Translations under genes and position numbers: made by a program | In this document: positions 1 to 6,281 of the stretch, in pieces | Numbering within the stretch: position 1 is the stretch's first letter | Layout of the letters: each line of letters starts with the position of its first letter | Source: Planctomycetota bacterium | Lineage (GTDB): Bacteria > Planctomycetota > Phycisphaerae > Sedimentisphaerales > Anaerobacaceae | Reading direction: 5' to 3' | NCBI GenBank assembly: GCA_022567055.1 | Contig: JADFHU010000087.1 | Span: 1 to 11,909 of the forward strand | DNA length: 11,909 bases | Notes under the pieces: generated by a model | Told to the model about the DNA's origin: nothing | Databases searched by the model: none | What the model saw: only the letters and a program-made list of their open reading frames with translations

Positions 1-294
1 CCGGCTTTACCAGGTTTCTAGAGGCATGGCGAGGCGAGGAGATTGGTTAGCAGAAAGAGCGAGGGCCGGGGCTCCTGAAGGGATGGGGTCCGGCCGCCTT
101 GAGAGCCGTGGCCCGGCAAGAGGTCAAGCTGCACGAGCAGCAAACATCATGTTGCCTTCGTGCTTTAACATGTTGGCTCCTCACATGAGTTCACCAGCTA
201 ACGTTGCCATAAGGCGTGCCGCTTTTTGGCGTCGCTTTGATGGATTGGTTATGTTGGGAGCATGTACTTCATTACATTACTGCACACTGCTCAA
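1..294. other. Intergenic/unassigned, possible RNA structure
   Basis: I see no convincing gene here. A plus-strand reading frame from 26 has no good ribosome binding site and an arginine- and alanine-rich translation typical of chance ORFs in GC-rich DNA. Bases 63-67 and 70-74 can pair with 110-114 and 103-107, making a roughly 10-bp stem with a 2x2 internal loop around a 28-base loop. This could be part of a structured RNA or a terminator of a gene to the left, but I do not recognise the family. A 15-codon minus-strand ORF (124-171) has a good Shine-Dalgarno sequence; it is listed separately under findings. Confidence 0.4.
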
Positions 295-510
295 CTAAGT
301 ACTCAACTGATTCTGCGGAAGGGAAGACCCATCCCATTGATGCTCTGGATCGGGATAAAAAAATGATCCCCGTACCGCTGGCTGAGTAATTAGCACGAAC
401 CAACCTCCGGGGACTTTCGCTCTCTTGACTCTCGGTATTCTCAGTGTGGGTGTGGCGAACCATCCGGTTGGGGTCTTTTCTGGGGTCTCAATATCTTCGA
501 ATATCAACAT
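295..510 (-). CDS. Small hypothetical protein, 71 residues
   Basis: The start at 508-510 is chosen because AGGAG lies 5 bases upstream on the minus strand. The reading frame is open further upstream, but nothing supports an earlier start. The protein is 71 residues, soluble, with no signal peptide or membrane segment. It has a proline- and threonine-rich N-terminal third, then a GGWFVLI segment at about residues 35-41, and an aromatic C-terminal part reading FFYPDPEHQWDGSSL at about 50-64. The conserved look of the tryptophan-glycine and YPDPEHxWD stretches suggests a real lineage-specific family, but I cannot name it. It is oriented like the downstream minus-strand genes but is separated from the next one by 131 bases that include a strong hairpin, so it is probably transcribed on its own. 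Function unknown. Confidence 0.65.
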   Translation of the reverse strand: MLIFEDIETPEKTPTGWFATPTLRIPRVKRAKVPGGWFVLITQPAVRGSFFYPDPEHQWDGSSLPQNQLST

Positions 511-592
511 AATCGCTCCTTTCTTTTCTAAGCTTGAATGATAATTACTAGTTAAATATTTTATCCAGTTCACCCTATAGGACGAAACGCCA

Positions 593-625
593 GGATCAGG
601 GTCGCCGAAGGCGTACCCTGGATCC
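593..625. terminator. Strong hairpin between two minus-strand small genes
   Basis: GGATC-AGGGT-CGCC (593-606) pairs with GGCG-ACCCT-GATCC (610-625, interrupted by single extra bases at 614 and at 620 or 621) around a GAA loop. That makes about 14 bp with two bulges. It lies 17 bases beyond the stop of the 78-residue membrane protein gene, so it probably ends or protects that transcript. There is no T-run on either strand, so Rho-independent termination is uncertain. Confidence 0.45.
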
Positions 626-641
626 GTTGGTTATCAGTGAA

Positions 642-878
642 TCAAGTATTTGCCTGAGGACTATTTTCTGCCAGCCCACTTTCATACGCAACTTTAACCG
701 CACTATGAAGGCTCCCACAGAATACGACAGCCACCATGCCTGCAACCAGCGGGGTGTTCTCGATCCAGAAGCCATTCTTGGTGAGGATTGAGACTACGAG
801 AAGAAAGCCCATGAGAACCGCGAACTCAATTAGAGCATACATAAAATACTTCGCAGATACTTTGCCTGATGAGACCAT
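642..878 (-). CDS. Small two-helix inner-membrane protein, 78 residues
   Basis: The ATG at 876-878 is preceded by AAGGAG six bases upstream, and a perfect TATAAT lies on the same strand at 912-917, so this is very likely an expressed gene. The 78-residue product has two hydrophobic segments, about residues 12-32 and 42-62, joined by a short polar loop (TKNGFWIENTP). It ends with a hydrophilic tail of about 16 residues. There is no cleavable signal peptide motif, so it is predicted to be an integral membrane protein. No catalytic motif is visible and I do not recognise the family. It follows the esterase gene on the same strand, but its own promoter and the inverted repeat between them argue for separate transcription. 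Confidence 0.7.
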   Translation of the reverse strand: MVSSGKVSAKYFMYALIEFAVLMGFLLVVSILTKNGFWIENTPLVAGMVAVVFCGSLHSAVKVAYESGLAENSPQANT

Positions 879-911
879 GCTGTTCTCCTTTGCAATTGTT
901 GATAATAAGTG

Positions 912-940
912 ATTATACAGTTTCCCGATAACACCGCGAA
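912..940 (-). promoter_or_regulatory. Putative sigma-70-like promoter for the 78-residue membrane protein
   Basis: The minus strand carries a perfect -10 hexamer TATAAT (912-917). Seventeen bases further upstream is TTCGCG (935-940), which matches the -35 consensus at 3 of 6 positions. Transcription would begin near 905, about 27 bases before the start codon. The spacer and -35 lie inside the left arm of the inverted repeat at 921-1023, so formation or occupation of that dyad could affect the promoter. Confidence 0.4.
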
Positions 941-1023
941 GTAATCACCCCGGATCACAGATTTCGACCCCTATCGAGGGTTTTCTATCTCGATAACATG
1001 CGTTTCGTGGTGTTATCGGGAAA
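921..1023. repeat. Long-arm inverted repeat with nested hairpin
   Basis: Bases 921-940 and 1004-1023 are reverse complements at 19 of 20 positions, and the single difference still allows a G-U pair in plus-strand RNA. The 63-base interior holds a second perfect 7-bp stem, TATCGAG (972-978) with CTCGATA (989-995). The right arm contains the esterase stop codon (1013-1015) and its last codons, and the left arm abuts the TATAAT of the next gene. The nested palindromic form fits a small mobile palindromic element or a bidirectional terminator. It resembles an integron attC site in size, but the GTTRRRY/RYYYAAC core is not present. Confidence 0.7.
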
Positions 1024-2494
1024 ACACGACATCCGCATTCTTGGAAGATTTTCGGCGTTTCGTTTGGGACTGCCACTGAAACAATTTGGGCACGAACTGG
1101 GCCAGGTAGCGCCGCCATACGGGCCAACTGTGGTTGCCCTCCGTAAGAAGCCATTCGTGCCGGATGCCCTTCTCCTTCAAGAGTGCAATGAACGTCTTGT
1201 TTCGTTCCAGCAGGAAGTCTTCCTTGCCGCAGGCGATCCAGAGCAGATTGAGCCGTTGATTGGTGATGTCAGGATGGTCGAGGGCATCGGCCACGCTCTC
1301 GGCCTGGGGGACACTGGCACTGAAGCCACCGACCCATGCGAATCGGTCGGCTCTCTTCAGGCCGATCGTCAGGGATTGACCGCCGCCCATGCTCAGGCCC
1401 ACGATCCCGCGATGAACGGAGTCTCGGTGGACGCGATAATTGGCCTCCACGAAGGGCAAGACATCTTCGATGAGGTCGCGTTCGAAGAGCGCGGTGTTGT
1501 TGCGGCGATCCGGGTCGGCGTGGCCGTCCATCATGACGACCACCATGGGCTTGGCACGCCCCTGGGCGATGAGATTGTCGATGATCCAATGGGCCTTGCC
1601 ATGGACGGTCCAGGTGGCTTCGTTGTCTCCCGAGCCGTGCTGCAGGTAGAGCGTTGGGTAAAGGGTGTCGGACCCATGGTCATAGCCAGGTGGGGTGTAG
1701 ACAGCCAGGGCACGCAGGCGACCCAGGGACTTCGAATGATAGTCGTGTTGATGGACGACGCCATGGGGAACGGCCTGAAAATCGTGTACGAGGGGCGGCT
1801 CTGCCGGGAGGTGGAGGATACTCGTGCGCGGATTCCGCATGGGCTTGATGGCGCGGTTGCCCGGGTCAATCATGCGCAGACCATCGACCTGGAAACCGTA
1901 CTCCCAAACGCCGGGCGCTATCTCCGCCACGGTCACGCTCCAGAGGCCAGCGTCATCCTTGCTCATCGACACCCGCCCCTCGGGCCACTGGCCATTGACG
2001 GTGATGGCGGCGGCATTGGGTGCGCGCAGGCGGAAGGTGACCTTGCCGCCCGCGCCTATTTCCGGTGAGATCACGGGCGGAGTCCTGCGGCCACGCCGGG
2101 TCGGCGGCGCCTGGCGCACTCGCTGGGCGACCAGTTTCATGGTTGCGAAGTCCCCCACCTTTCGCGTGAATTGGATCCGATCATCCAGAATCTTGCCGGT
2201 GTATTCGATCCTGAGGTCCCGGTCCTGAAACTTGCGGACTTCGACGAAACTAACGGTGTCACCGTTGAGCTTGCCTTCGATCAGCTCGATTTCATCCGTC
2301 TGGCCGTCGAGTTGTCTGACGGCAAGGCCTGTAACCTTGTCACCCTCGCTCTTCAAATCGTAGGTATAGTTCATCCGGCCGATCGGCGAGTCAAACTCCA
2401 CTGTCCATTTTCCCGTGACATCTGCAGCCAAAAGAGAGTTCAAGGGCAGGGATGCCAAGGTCACAAATAGGATGATCGTTCGGTAAATTTTCAT
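1013..2494 (-). CDS. Secreted CE1-type esterase with two N-terminal beta domains
   Basis: The product is 493 residues from the ATG at 2492-2494, chosen because it starts a clear Sec signal peptide (residues 1-24, ending LLAAD) with GGAG or GGAAAG just upstream. An upstream ATG nine bases earlier is possible. Residues 25-128 form a beta-rich domain beginning VTGKW, which may be calycin-like. Residues about 140-232 look like an early-set/CBM48 (Ig-like) domain. Residues about 245-472 are an esterase D/CE1 alpha-beta hydrolase. The nucleophile is Ser368 in GLSMGG, the likely acid Asp426 (GKED) and the likely base His455 (GNHSW). Related enzymes remove feruloyl or acetyl groups from hemicellulose; the substrate here is unknown. 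It lies 50 bases downstream of the membrane protein gene, so the two are probably co-transcribed. The last residues lie in the inverted repeat. Confidence 0.88.
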   Translation of the reverse strand: MKIYRTIILFVTLASLPLNSLLAADVTGKWTVEFDSPIGRMNYTYDLKSEGDKVTGLAVRQLDGQTDEIELIEGKLNGDTVSFVEVRKFQDRDLRIEYTGKILDDRIQFTRKVGDFATMKLVAQRVRQAPPTRRGRRTPPVISPEIGAGGKVTFRLRAPNAAAITVNGQWPEGRVSMSKDDAGLWSVTVAEIAPGVWEYGFQVDGLRMIDPGNRAIKPMRNPRTSILHLPAEPPLVHDFQAVPHGVVHQHDYHSKSLGRLRALAVYTPPGYDHGSDTLYPTLYLQHGSGDNEATWTVHGKAHWIIDNLIAQGRAKPMVVVMMDGHADPDRRNNTALFERDLIEDVLPFVEANYRVHRDSVHRGIVGLSMGGGQSLTIGLKRADRFAWVGGFSASVPQAESVADALDHPDITNQRLNLLWIACGKEDFLLERNKTFIALLKEKGIRHEWLLTEGNHSWPVWRRYLAQFVPKLFQWQSQTKRRKSSKNADVVFSR

Positions 2495-2544
2495 GTGCTC
2501 CATCTTTCCAGTTAGACTCTTGATCGTATTACAGTGCGGACGAT

Positions 2545-3222
2545 TCACGCGGGTGTTGCGTCTCGCCCCGCGCTGAGCAGTTCACGGGTTCGCGACTGAG
2601 CCTCGTAGAGAACATACCCCACGCCCGCACCGAAACCCGCGCCATAGCAGAATCCCCAGACCAGGATTCCTTCCGCACCAGGGTACCAGGTGTGGAAGGG
2701 TTCGCCCACATAGTAGCTTAGCGTCACGAGTAAGAAGAGAACGCCCCAGCAGGGAAGGAAAAACTGCCGGGCGTTGAACGCGCCGAGGAGCAGGAGACAG
2801 AGGACAGCGAGGCCTGCGGTCGATCCAAAGATTTCGCCCAATTTGCCGCCAAGTCTTCCGGGTAGCTGGCCGGGTAGCGTAAAGTAAATGGCACACCAGA
2901 CGATGGAGTAGAGAACAAAGCCCAATGTAAAAAACCCATAGAATCTGGCCAAGGCACCCGGGCCAATCACGAGACGGCCCAGGGCTGACCCTGCGAGGCC
3001 CATGAATGCCACGGCAATCGCGCCGTAAAATCCATACTTGCCGACATGCGACATGAGCCAGCCGCCACCCACTGCCCACACGGCAAAGGCCAGAATGCCC
3101 ACCAGGCCGAAACCGAGAGCACCTTGCAGGACAGTGGCCCAGAGACTTCGCATCCGAGGCGTATCGCCCCGAGCGGTGACACGCTGCAACACACTCTCGG
3201 GATCTAGTTTAAATACTGACAT
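2545..3222 (-). CDS. Polytopic membrane protein, hypothetical, 225 residues
   Basis: The start at 3220-3222 is preferred because AGGAG lies 11 bases upstream. A GTG eight codons earlier would overlap that Shine-Dalgarno sequence. The N-terminal 25 residues are polar and look cytoplasmic (MSVFKLDPES...). About six hydrophobic segments follow, near residues 28-52, 62-88, 93-116, 131-149, 153-173 and 184-206, and then a polar C-terminal tail. The helices are rich in glycine and aromatics. No transporter signature, catalytic motif or lipobox is visible, and I cannot name the family. The gene lies 50 bases upstream of the esterase gene on the same strand, which makes a two-gene operon likely. Whether it works with the esterase (for example in membrane anchoring or export) is not shown by the sequence. 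Confidence 0.75.
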   Translation of the reverse strand: MSVFKLDPESVLQRVTARGDTPRMRSLWATVLQGALGFGLVGILAFAVWAVGGGWLMSHVGKYGFYGAIAVAFMGLAGSALGRLVIGPGALARFYGFFTLGFVLYSIVWCAIYFTLPGQLPGRLGGKLGEIFGSTAGLAVLCLLLLGAFNARQFFLPCWGVLFLLVTLSYYVGEPFHTWYPGAEGILVWGFCYGAGFGAGVGYVLYEAQSRTRELLSAGRDATPA

Positions 3223-3280
3223 GTGGGCAATCTCTCCTTTCGTCACTGTTCATGCTCGCCTGCTTCGAGGACATCGCAAG

Positions 3281-3360
3281 TAATTCAGTAATCAGTAGTC
3301 GGTAGTCGGTGATCGGTCCCCGGGCTCCGGTCCTCGGTCCCGTCAGTCCTCAGTGATCGG
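3281..3360. repeat. Degenerate 7-bp tandem repeat (TNNTCRG-like)
   Basis: Seven consecutive heptads run from 3289 to 3337: TAATCAG, TAGTCGG, TAGTCGG, TGATCGG, TCCCCGG, GCTCCGG and TCCTCGG. After a nine-base irregular unit come TCCTCAG (3347-3353) and TGATCGG (3354-3360). The phase is kept while bases 2-4 vary. The array starts with an eight-base variant, TAATTCAG (3281-3288). Two more heptads of the same kind, TCCTCGG and TTCTCGG, lie at 10742-10755. Confidence 0.75.
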
Positions 3361-3430
3361 TTTGGGCCAAAGACTGATTACTTTGTCACTGATCACTAAT
3401 GACGACCTGGCGGAAACCCCGGGAAGGAGT

Positions 3431-3452
3431 AGAAAAAAAGGGCGTTCACGCC
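3431..3452 (-). terminator. Weak intrinsic terminator candidate
   Basis: Read on the minus strand, GGCG-TGAA-CGCC (3452 down to 3441) forms a 4-bp stem with a tetraloop. It is followed after one base by seven T residues (3439-3433). It could end the ThuA-DUF6807 transcript, about 300 bases beyond the DUF6807 stop. The stem is short, so confidence is low. Confidence 0.3.
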
Positions 3453-3748
3453 TGCATAAATAAGATGCGATTGCCCTGGACTCCGTCCCCGTCGGTCCCC
3501 CGCCGCGAGATAATGCCGGACACCGTATTGGAGACCGATTCGACCGTGAGTTGGGCCGCTGCCCCCGCACAATTGCCCCAACCCTTAGAGTACCTATCAA
3601 AATGAATCGTCGCACCGAAAACGAGCGTTTCTGCGACTGGCAAGGAAGGCGAAGCAGGCCGTCCGAGGACGGTCGATGGAGCCTGACGCCGTCCAGACGC
3701 AGAATAAGCCGTTTGAATGCAGAGTCATTTTGCGTAGGTGCTCTTAGT

Positions 3749-5062
3749 TCAGTAGGTGTAGTTCACAGGTCTCCTCGGCCTTGCCTGAGGGACGCTGATC
3801 GTGACGACCGGTGGGTGGGCATAGCTTTGCCAGAGGCGTTCCACACGGGGCACATCCACCTTGCCCTCGTGGATAATCATGCGGTAGCGGAACACGTAGT
3901 CCTGCCCTGGTTCGAGACTCAGATCATCCAGTTGAATCGGGGCCCAGTTGAAGAAGACCTGTTGCTCGAAGCCGGGCCAAATCCGCATAGACTCGGGATG
4001 GTGAATATTCTGGGGATGGCTGAAATGGGTGATTCCTTTCCACTGCCCGTCGGAGACACCGGCCGTGTCGCACCAGCGGGCGCGGGTGGCATGGCCATCT
4101 ACGCGGGTCTTGCCCTCACTCGTCAGGTAGGCGGCCTTGTCACCTTTCCACTCGGCAGCACCGCGAAATCCGAATCCGCCGTAGCGGTATTTCTCCAGGA
4201 GCAGCGGCGTTTCCGCGACGCAGCGCTGCGTGGAGACGAAGTCACAGATCCAGTCGCCCTTATCGGGGCCGCCGACGTTGTACACGCGGACGTCCCAGAC
4301 CTCTTTGAGCACGAGCTTTTCGCCGCTGGCCGTCTGGAGCGCCACGTGGTCATGTTCCACCTGGAAGCCGCCGAAGACGGGGCCACTGGTCTGGGACAGC
4401 ACACGATTGAAACGAACCGTGCCCTGGCCCCTATTGAGGTTCCAGAAGTCGACCTCCTTGCCCTCGAACCTGGTCTTGGTCCAGGGCATCCAGAGGCCCA
4501 TGTGGTGATAGTGATCCTCCGGGTGGATGTGCGTCAAGACTGACCCGGAGGGCGACCAGATGGGATGGATGAAGGCGCTGCGTTCGTAAAGCGGGCTCTG
4601 CCCGGCGGGCGGCGGCATGATGGCGTGGTGGTAATTGAGCACGGAGGCATCCCCCTGCCGGACCAGCAGGGTCTTGTCGTCCTTCGTCACTTCGATATTC
4701 GACTCTGAGCGAGCCCTGCCGGAATGGAGTTCGAATTCTCGCGTGGTGCCGGCCTGGGTCTCTCCCTTGAGGATGAACCAGAGGCGGGTGGGCGTGCCCC
4801 TCTCGATCTGCACGGGGAGGACCGAGCGCTCAGATCCTGCTGACTCCACGAGGTGGTAATTGTCTCCCGATAGGTCGATTACGCCGTCCGCCAAAACAAG
4901 CGAGACGGGCGTATTGCTCCGGTGATGATCTCCGGCTTCAACGACCAGCCGTGCCAAGGGAGCCCCGGTTCCAATACAACCCAAGGCGAATAGCATGATT
5001 GAATAGAGGCAAGCGATCCCGGCAACGACTCGGGGGCAATTCGCCAGTTTCATGCTGTTCAT
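3749..5062 (-). CDS. DUF6807 (PmoA-like) family secreted protein
   Basis: The product is 437 residues from the ATG at 5060-5062, chosen because AGGA lies five bases upstream (an ATG three codons on is also possible). Residues 1-30 are an export signal with a hydrophobic core. Cys29 in FALGC could be a lipidation site, but the lipobox is not canonical (Ala at -3). The family hallmark is a histidine-rich stretch: FIHPIWSPSG (about 164-173), then HIHPEDHYHHMGLW (178-191), then VDFWN (about 204-208). Family members are annotated as PmoA-like or DUF6807. They are not methane oxygenase subunits in any demonstrated sense, and their activity is not established. They commonly sit in planctomycete-type gene clusters with ThuA and Gfo/Idh oxidoreductases. 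Here the gene starts 94 bases after ThuA on the same strand, so co-transcription is likely. Confidence 0.85.
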   Translation of the reverse strand: MNSMKLANCPRVVAGIACLYSIMLFALGCIGTGAPLARLVVEAGDHHRSNTPVSLVLADGVIDLSGDNYHLVESAGSERSVLPVQIERGTPTRLWFILKGETQAGTTREFELHSGRARSESNIEVTKDDKTLLVRQGDASVLNYHHAIMPPPAGQSPLYERSAFIHPIWSPSGSVLTHIHPEDHYHHMGLWMPWTKTRFEGKEVDFWNLNRGQGTVRFNRVLSQTSGPVFGGFQVEHDHVALQTASGEKLVLKEVWDVRVYNVGGPDKGDWICDFVSTQRCVAETPLLLEKYRYGGFGFRGAAEWKGDKAAYLTSEGKTRVDGHATRARWCDTAGVSDGQWKGITHFSHPQNIHHPESMRIWPGFEQQVFFNWAPIQLDDLSLEPGQDYVFRYRMIIHEGKVDVPRVERLWQSYAHPPVVTISVPQARPRRPVNYTY

Positions 5063-5156
5063 TCTCTTCCTTTCGCGACGCGCTCGTGGGGGCCTAGCCA
5101 TGCCTATCCATGACTTAGGGATGGACCCAAGGGCTGCGATAGGGCCGCCTCAGCCA

Positions 5157-6053
5157 CTACTCACCGGGCGGATAGGCCTGATCGGGAAATCCTGCGGGAA
5201 CGGGAAGGGTCACCTTGCCCGTGGCGGCCCATTCGGCGCCGCGCAGGAAGGTGGTGACAAAGCTGCCGCGTTTGATCTGCGTGACAGAGTGCCCGATGAC
5301 GGTATGGAAAACGCGTCCCTTGCCATAGGTGATGGTCATCAGCATGGGCTCCTCGTGACCGGTCCCCCTATTGGACTTGGCCGAATGGGCGGTGGCCAGG
5401 ACCTGAACATTGAGCGCCGGGCCCCGCAAGAAGGAATAGAGCTCATCGGGACCATGCATGAAGGTCTTCGGCAGGCCCCGCGTGATGGGGTGCTCCGTGT
5501 CACGGACGGTGATCTCAAACTCGGTCTGGGCGCCATGGCCGCCGCCTTTGCCCGGAGAGCTGTCACGGAACACATTGCCGTGCTTGTCCGTATAGAGGTA
5601 GGGGCCGCTCTTCTCATTGCGGCCGCCCCAGCCGCCGATGGCGATCATCTCGTTCCAGGCCTTCCACTGGGGCCAGGCATTATCAGCCGCGTGGTAGCTG
5701 ACGACCCCCCCGCCGTTCTCGACGAAACGCTCAAAGGCCTGCATCGCCTGGTCAGACCAGGGGTCGGCCCGCCAGCCGTTGTTGACCACTACCAGGTCAT
5801 ACTTGTCGAACTCGGGGAGGTAGCCGCTCATGTCCTTGCCCTTGGGCGGACAGGTGGACACATCCACGGTGAAGCGGCCACTCTTTTCCATCATCTCCTG
5901 GAGCACCGGTGTCGTGTCCGCCCACTTGTGGTTGTTTTGCCCATCGACAATCAGGGCCTTGATCGGTGCAGTGGGCTCGGCCGCCGAGCCGGAGGAGACC
6001 AGGCAGGCAAAGACACATGAACCTAAAAGGGCAAGGATCATTCTCGTTCTCAT
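5157..6053 (-). CDS. ThuA-like secreted protein
   Basis: The product is 298 residues. The ATG at 6051-6053 has AAGGAG five bases upstream. Residues 1-25 are a Sec signal peptide ending near SGSAAE. The rest matches the ThuA fold (class I glutamine-amidotransferase-like): a first strand and loop ALIVDGQNNHKW (33-44), YDLVVVNNGW (85-94), the conserved GGGVVSYHAA (114-123), EHPITRGLP (187-195), DELY (203-206) and YGKGRVFHTVIGH (243-255). ThuA was named from the Sinorhizobium trehalose-utilisation locus. The secreted versions found in planctomycete-type bacteria have no proven reaction, though a role in sugar modification is inferred from their neighbours. A glutaminase cysteine is not evident. 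The gene is divergent from the sulfatase and probably heads a transcript with the DUF6807 gene. Confidence 0.88.
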   Translation of the reverse strand: MRTRMILALLGSCVFACLVSSGSAAEPTAPIKALIVDGQNNHKWADTTPVLQEMMEKSGRFTVDVSTCPPKGKDMSGYLPEFDKYDLVVVNNGWRADPWSDQAMQAFERFVENGGGVVSYHAADNAWPQWKAWNEMIAIGGWGGRNEKSGPYLYTDKHGNVFRDSSPGKGGGHGAQTEFEITVRDTEHPITRGLPKTFMHGPDELYSFLRGPALNVQVLATAHSAKSNRGTGHEEPMLMTITYGKGRVFHTVIGHSVTQIKRGSFVTTFLRGAEWAATGKVTLPVPAGFPDQAYPPGE

Positions 6054-6088
6054 TGTAACTCCTTATTTCAATGTTAGGCTCTCGCCGT

Positions 6089-6116
6089 ATACTACCGAAA
6101 ACGGCGTCGAGTTCAA
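6089..6116 (-). promoter_or_regulatory. Putative promoter for the ThuA-like gene
   Basis: On the minus strand, TTGAAC (6111-6116) and TAGTAT (6089-6094) are separated by 16 bases, and each matches the sigma-70 consensus at 4 of 6 positions. Transcription would start near 6082 and give a leader of about 29 bases with the AAGGAG sequence. Confidence 0.4.
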
Positions 6117-6281
6117 GACTCAAGATCCCAGAGCCAGGAAGGAGAGACCCTTGAAAACAGTGGTGCCTCGGGGACATATGTAGTCTAATAGTCCGATGGT
6201 CCATTATTGGCGTATAGCGAGATCCTTCTCCCCTTGCCGATCCCTAACAAGCCCGTGACTACCCAACTCAAAGGAGGCCTC

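Larger units (their letters stand above)
3223..3748. other. 526-base intergenic region with repeats
   Basis: No ORF here has both a good start signal and protein-like composition. The minus-strand frame 3446-3643 begins only at TTG without a Shine-Dalgarno sequence. The region holds a degenerate heptad tandem repeat (3281-3360), nearby inverted copies of its units (for example 3372-3380 mirrors 3288-3296), a weak terminator candidate (3431-3452) and a short hairpin with arms 3659-3663 and 3668-3672. It separates the DUF6807 gene from the membrane protein/esterase pair. Confidence 0.55.

Noticed and set aside
1..20. 3' end of RNase P RNA on the plus strand
   Set aside because: CCGGCTTT recalls the conserved CCGGCTTA end, but eight bases are not enough and nothing else can be checked in the window.
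26..298. 90-codon plus-strand ORF at the left edge
   Set aside because: No usable ribosome binding site and a low-information translation; a short ORF on the other strand has a better start signal.
921..1023. Integron attC site
   Set aside because: Length and folding are similar, but the expected GTTRRRY/RYYYAAC core is absent and no integron integrase or cassette array is present.
998..2068. 356-codon plus-strand ORF
   Set aside because: It lies fully antisense to the esterase, whose catalytic motifs are intact, so it is a shadow of a GC-rich gene.
3281..3360. CRISPR array
   Set aside because: Units are 7 bases and degenerate, with no spacers and no cas genes.
3551..4543. 330-codon plus-strand ORF
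   Set aside because: Mostly antisense to the DUF6807 gene, no Shine-Dalgarno sequence and no recognisable domain.
3749..5062. Methane monooxygenase subunit (PmoA)
   Set aside because: The family name PmoA-like is historical; the protein has one export signal, no set of membrane helices and no companion genes.
5052..6020. 322-codon plus-strand ORF
   Set aside because: Antisense to the ThuA-like gene; its composition mirrors the codons of that gene.
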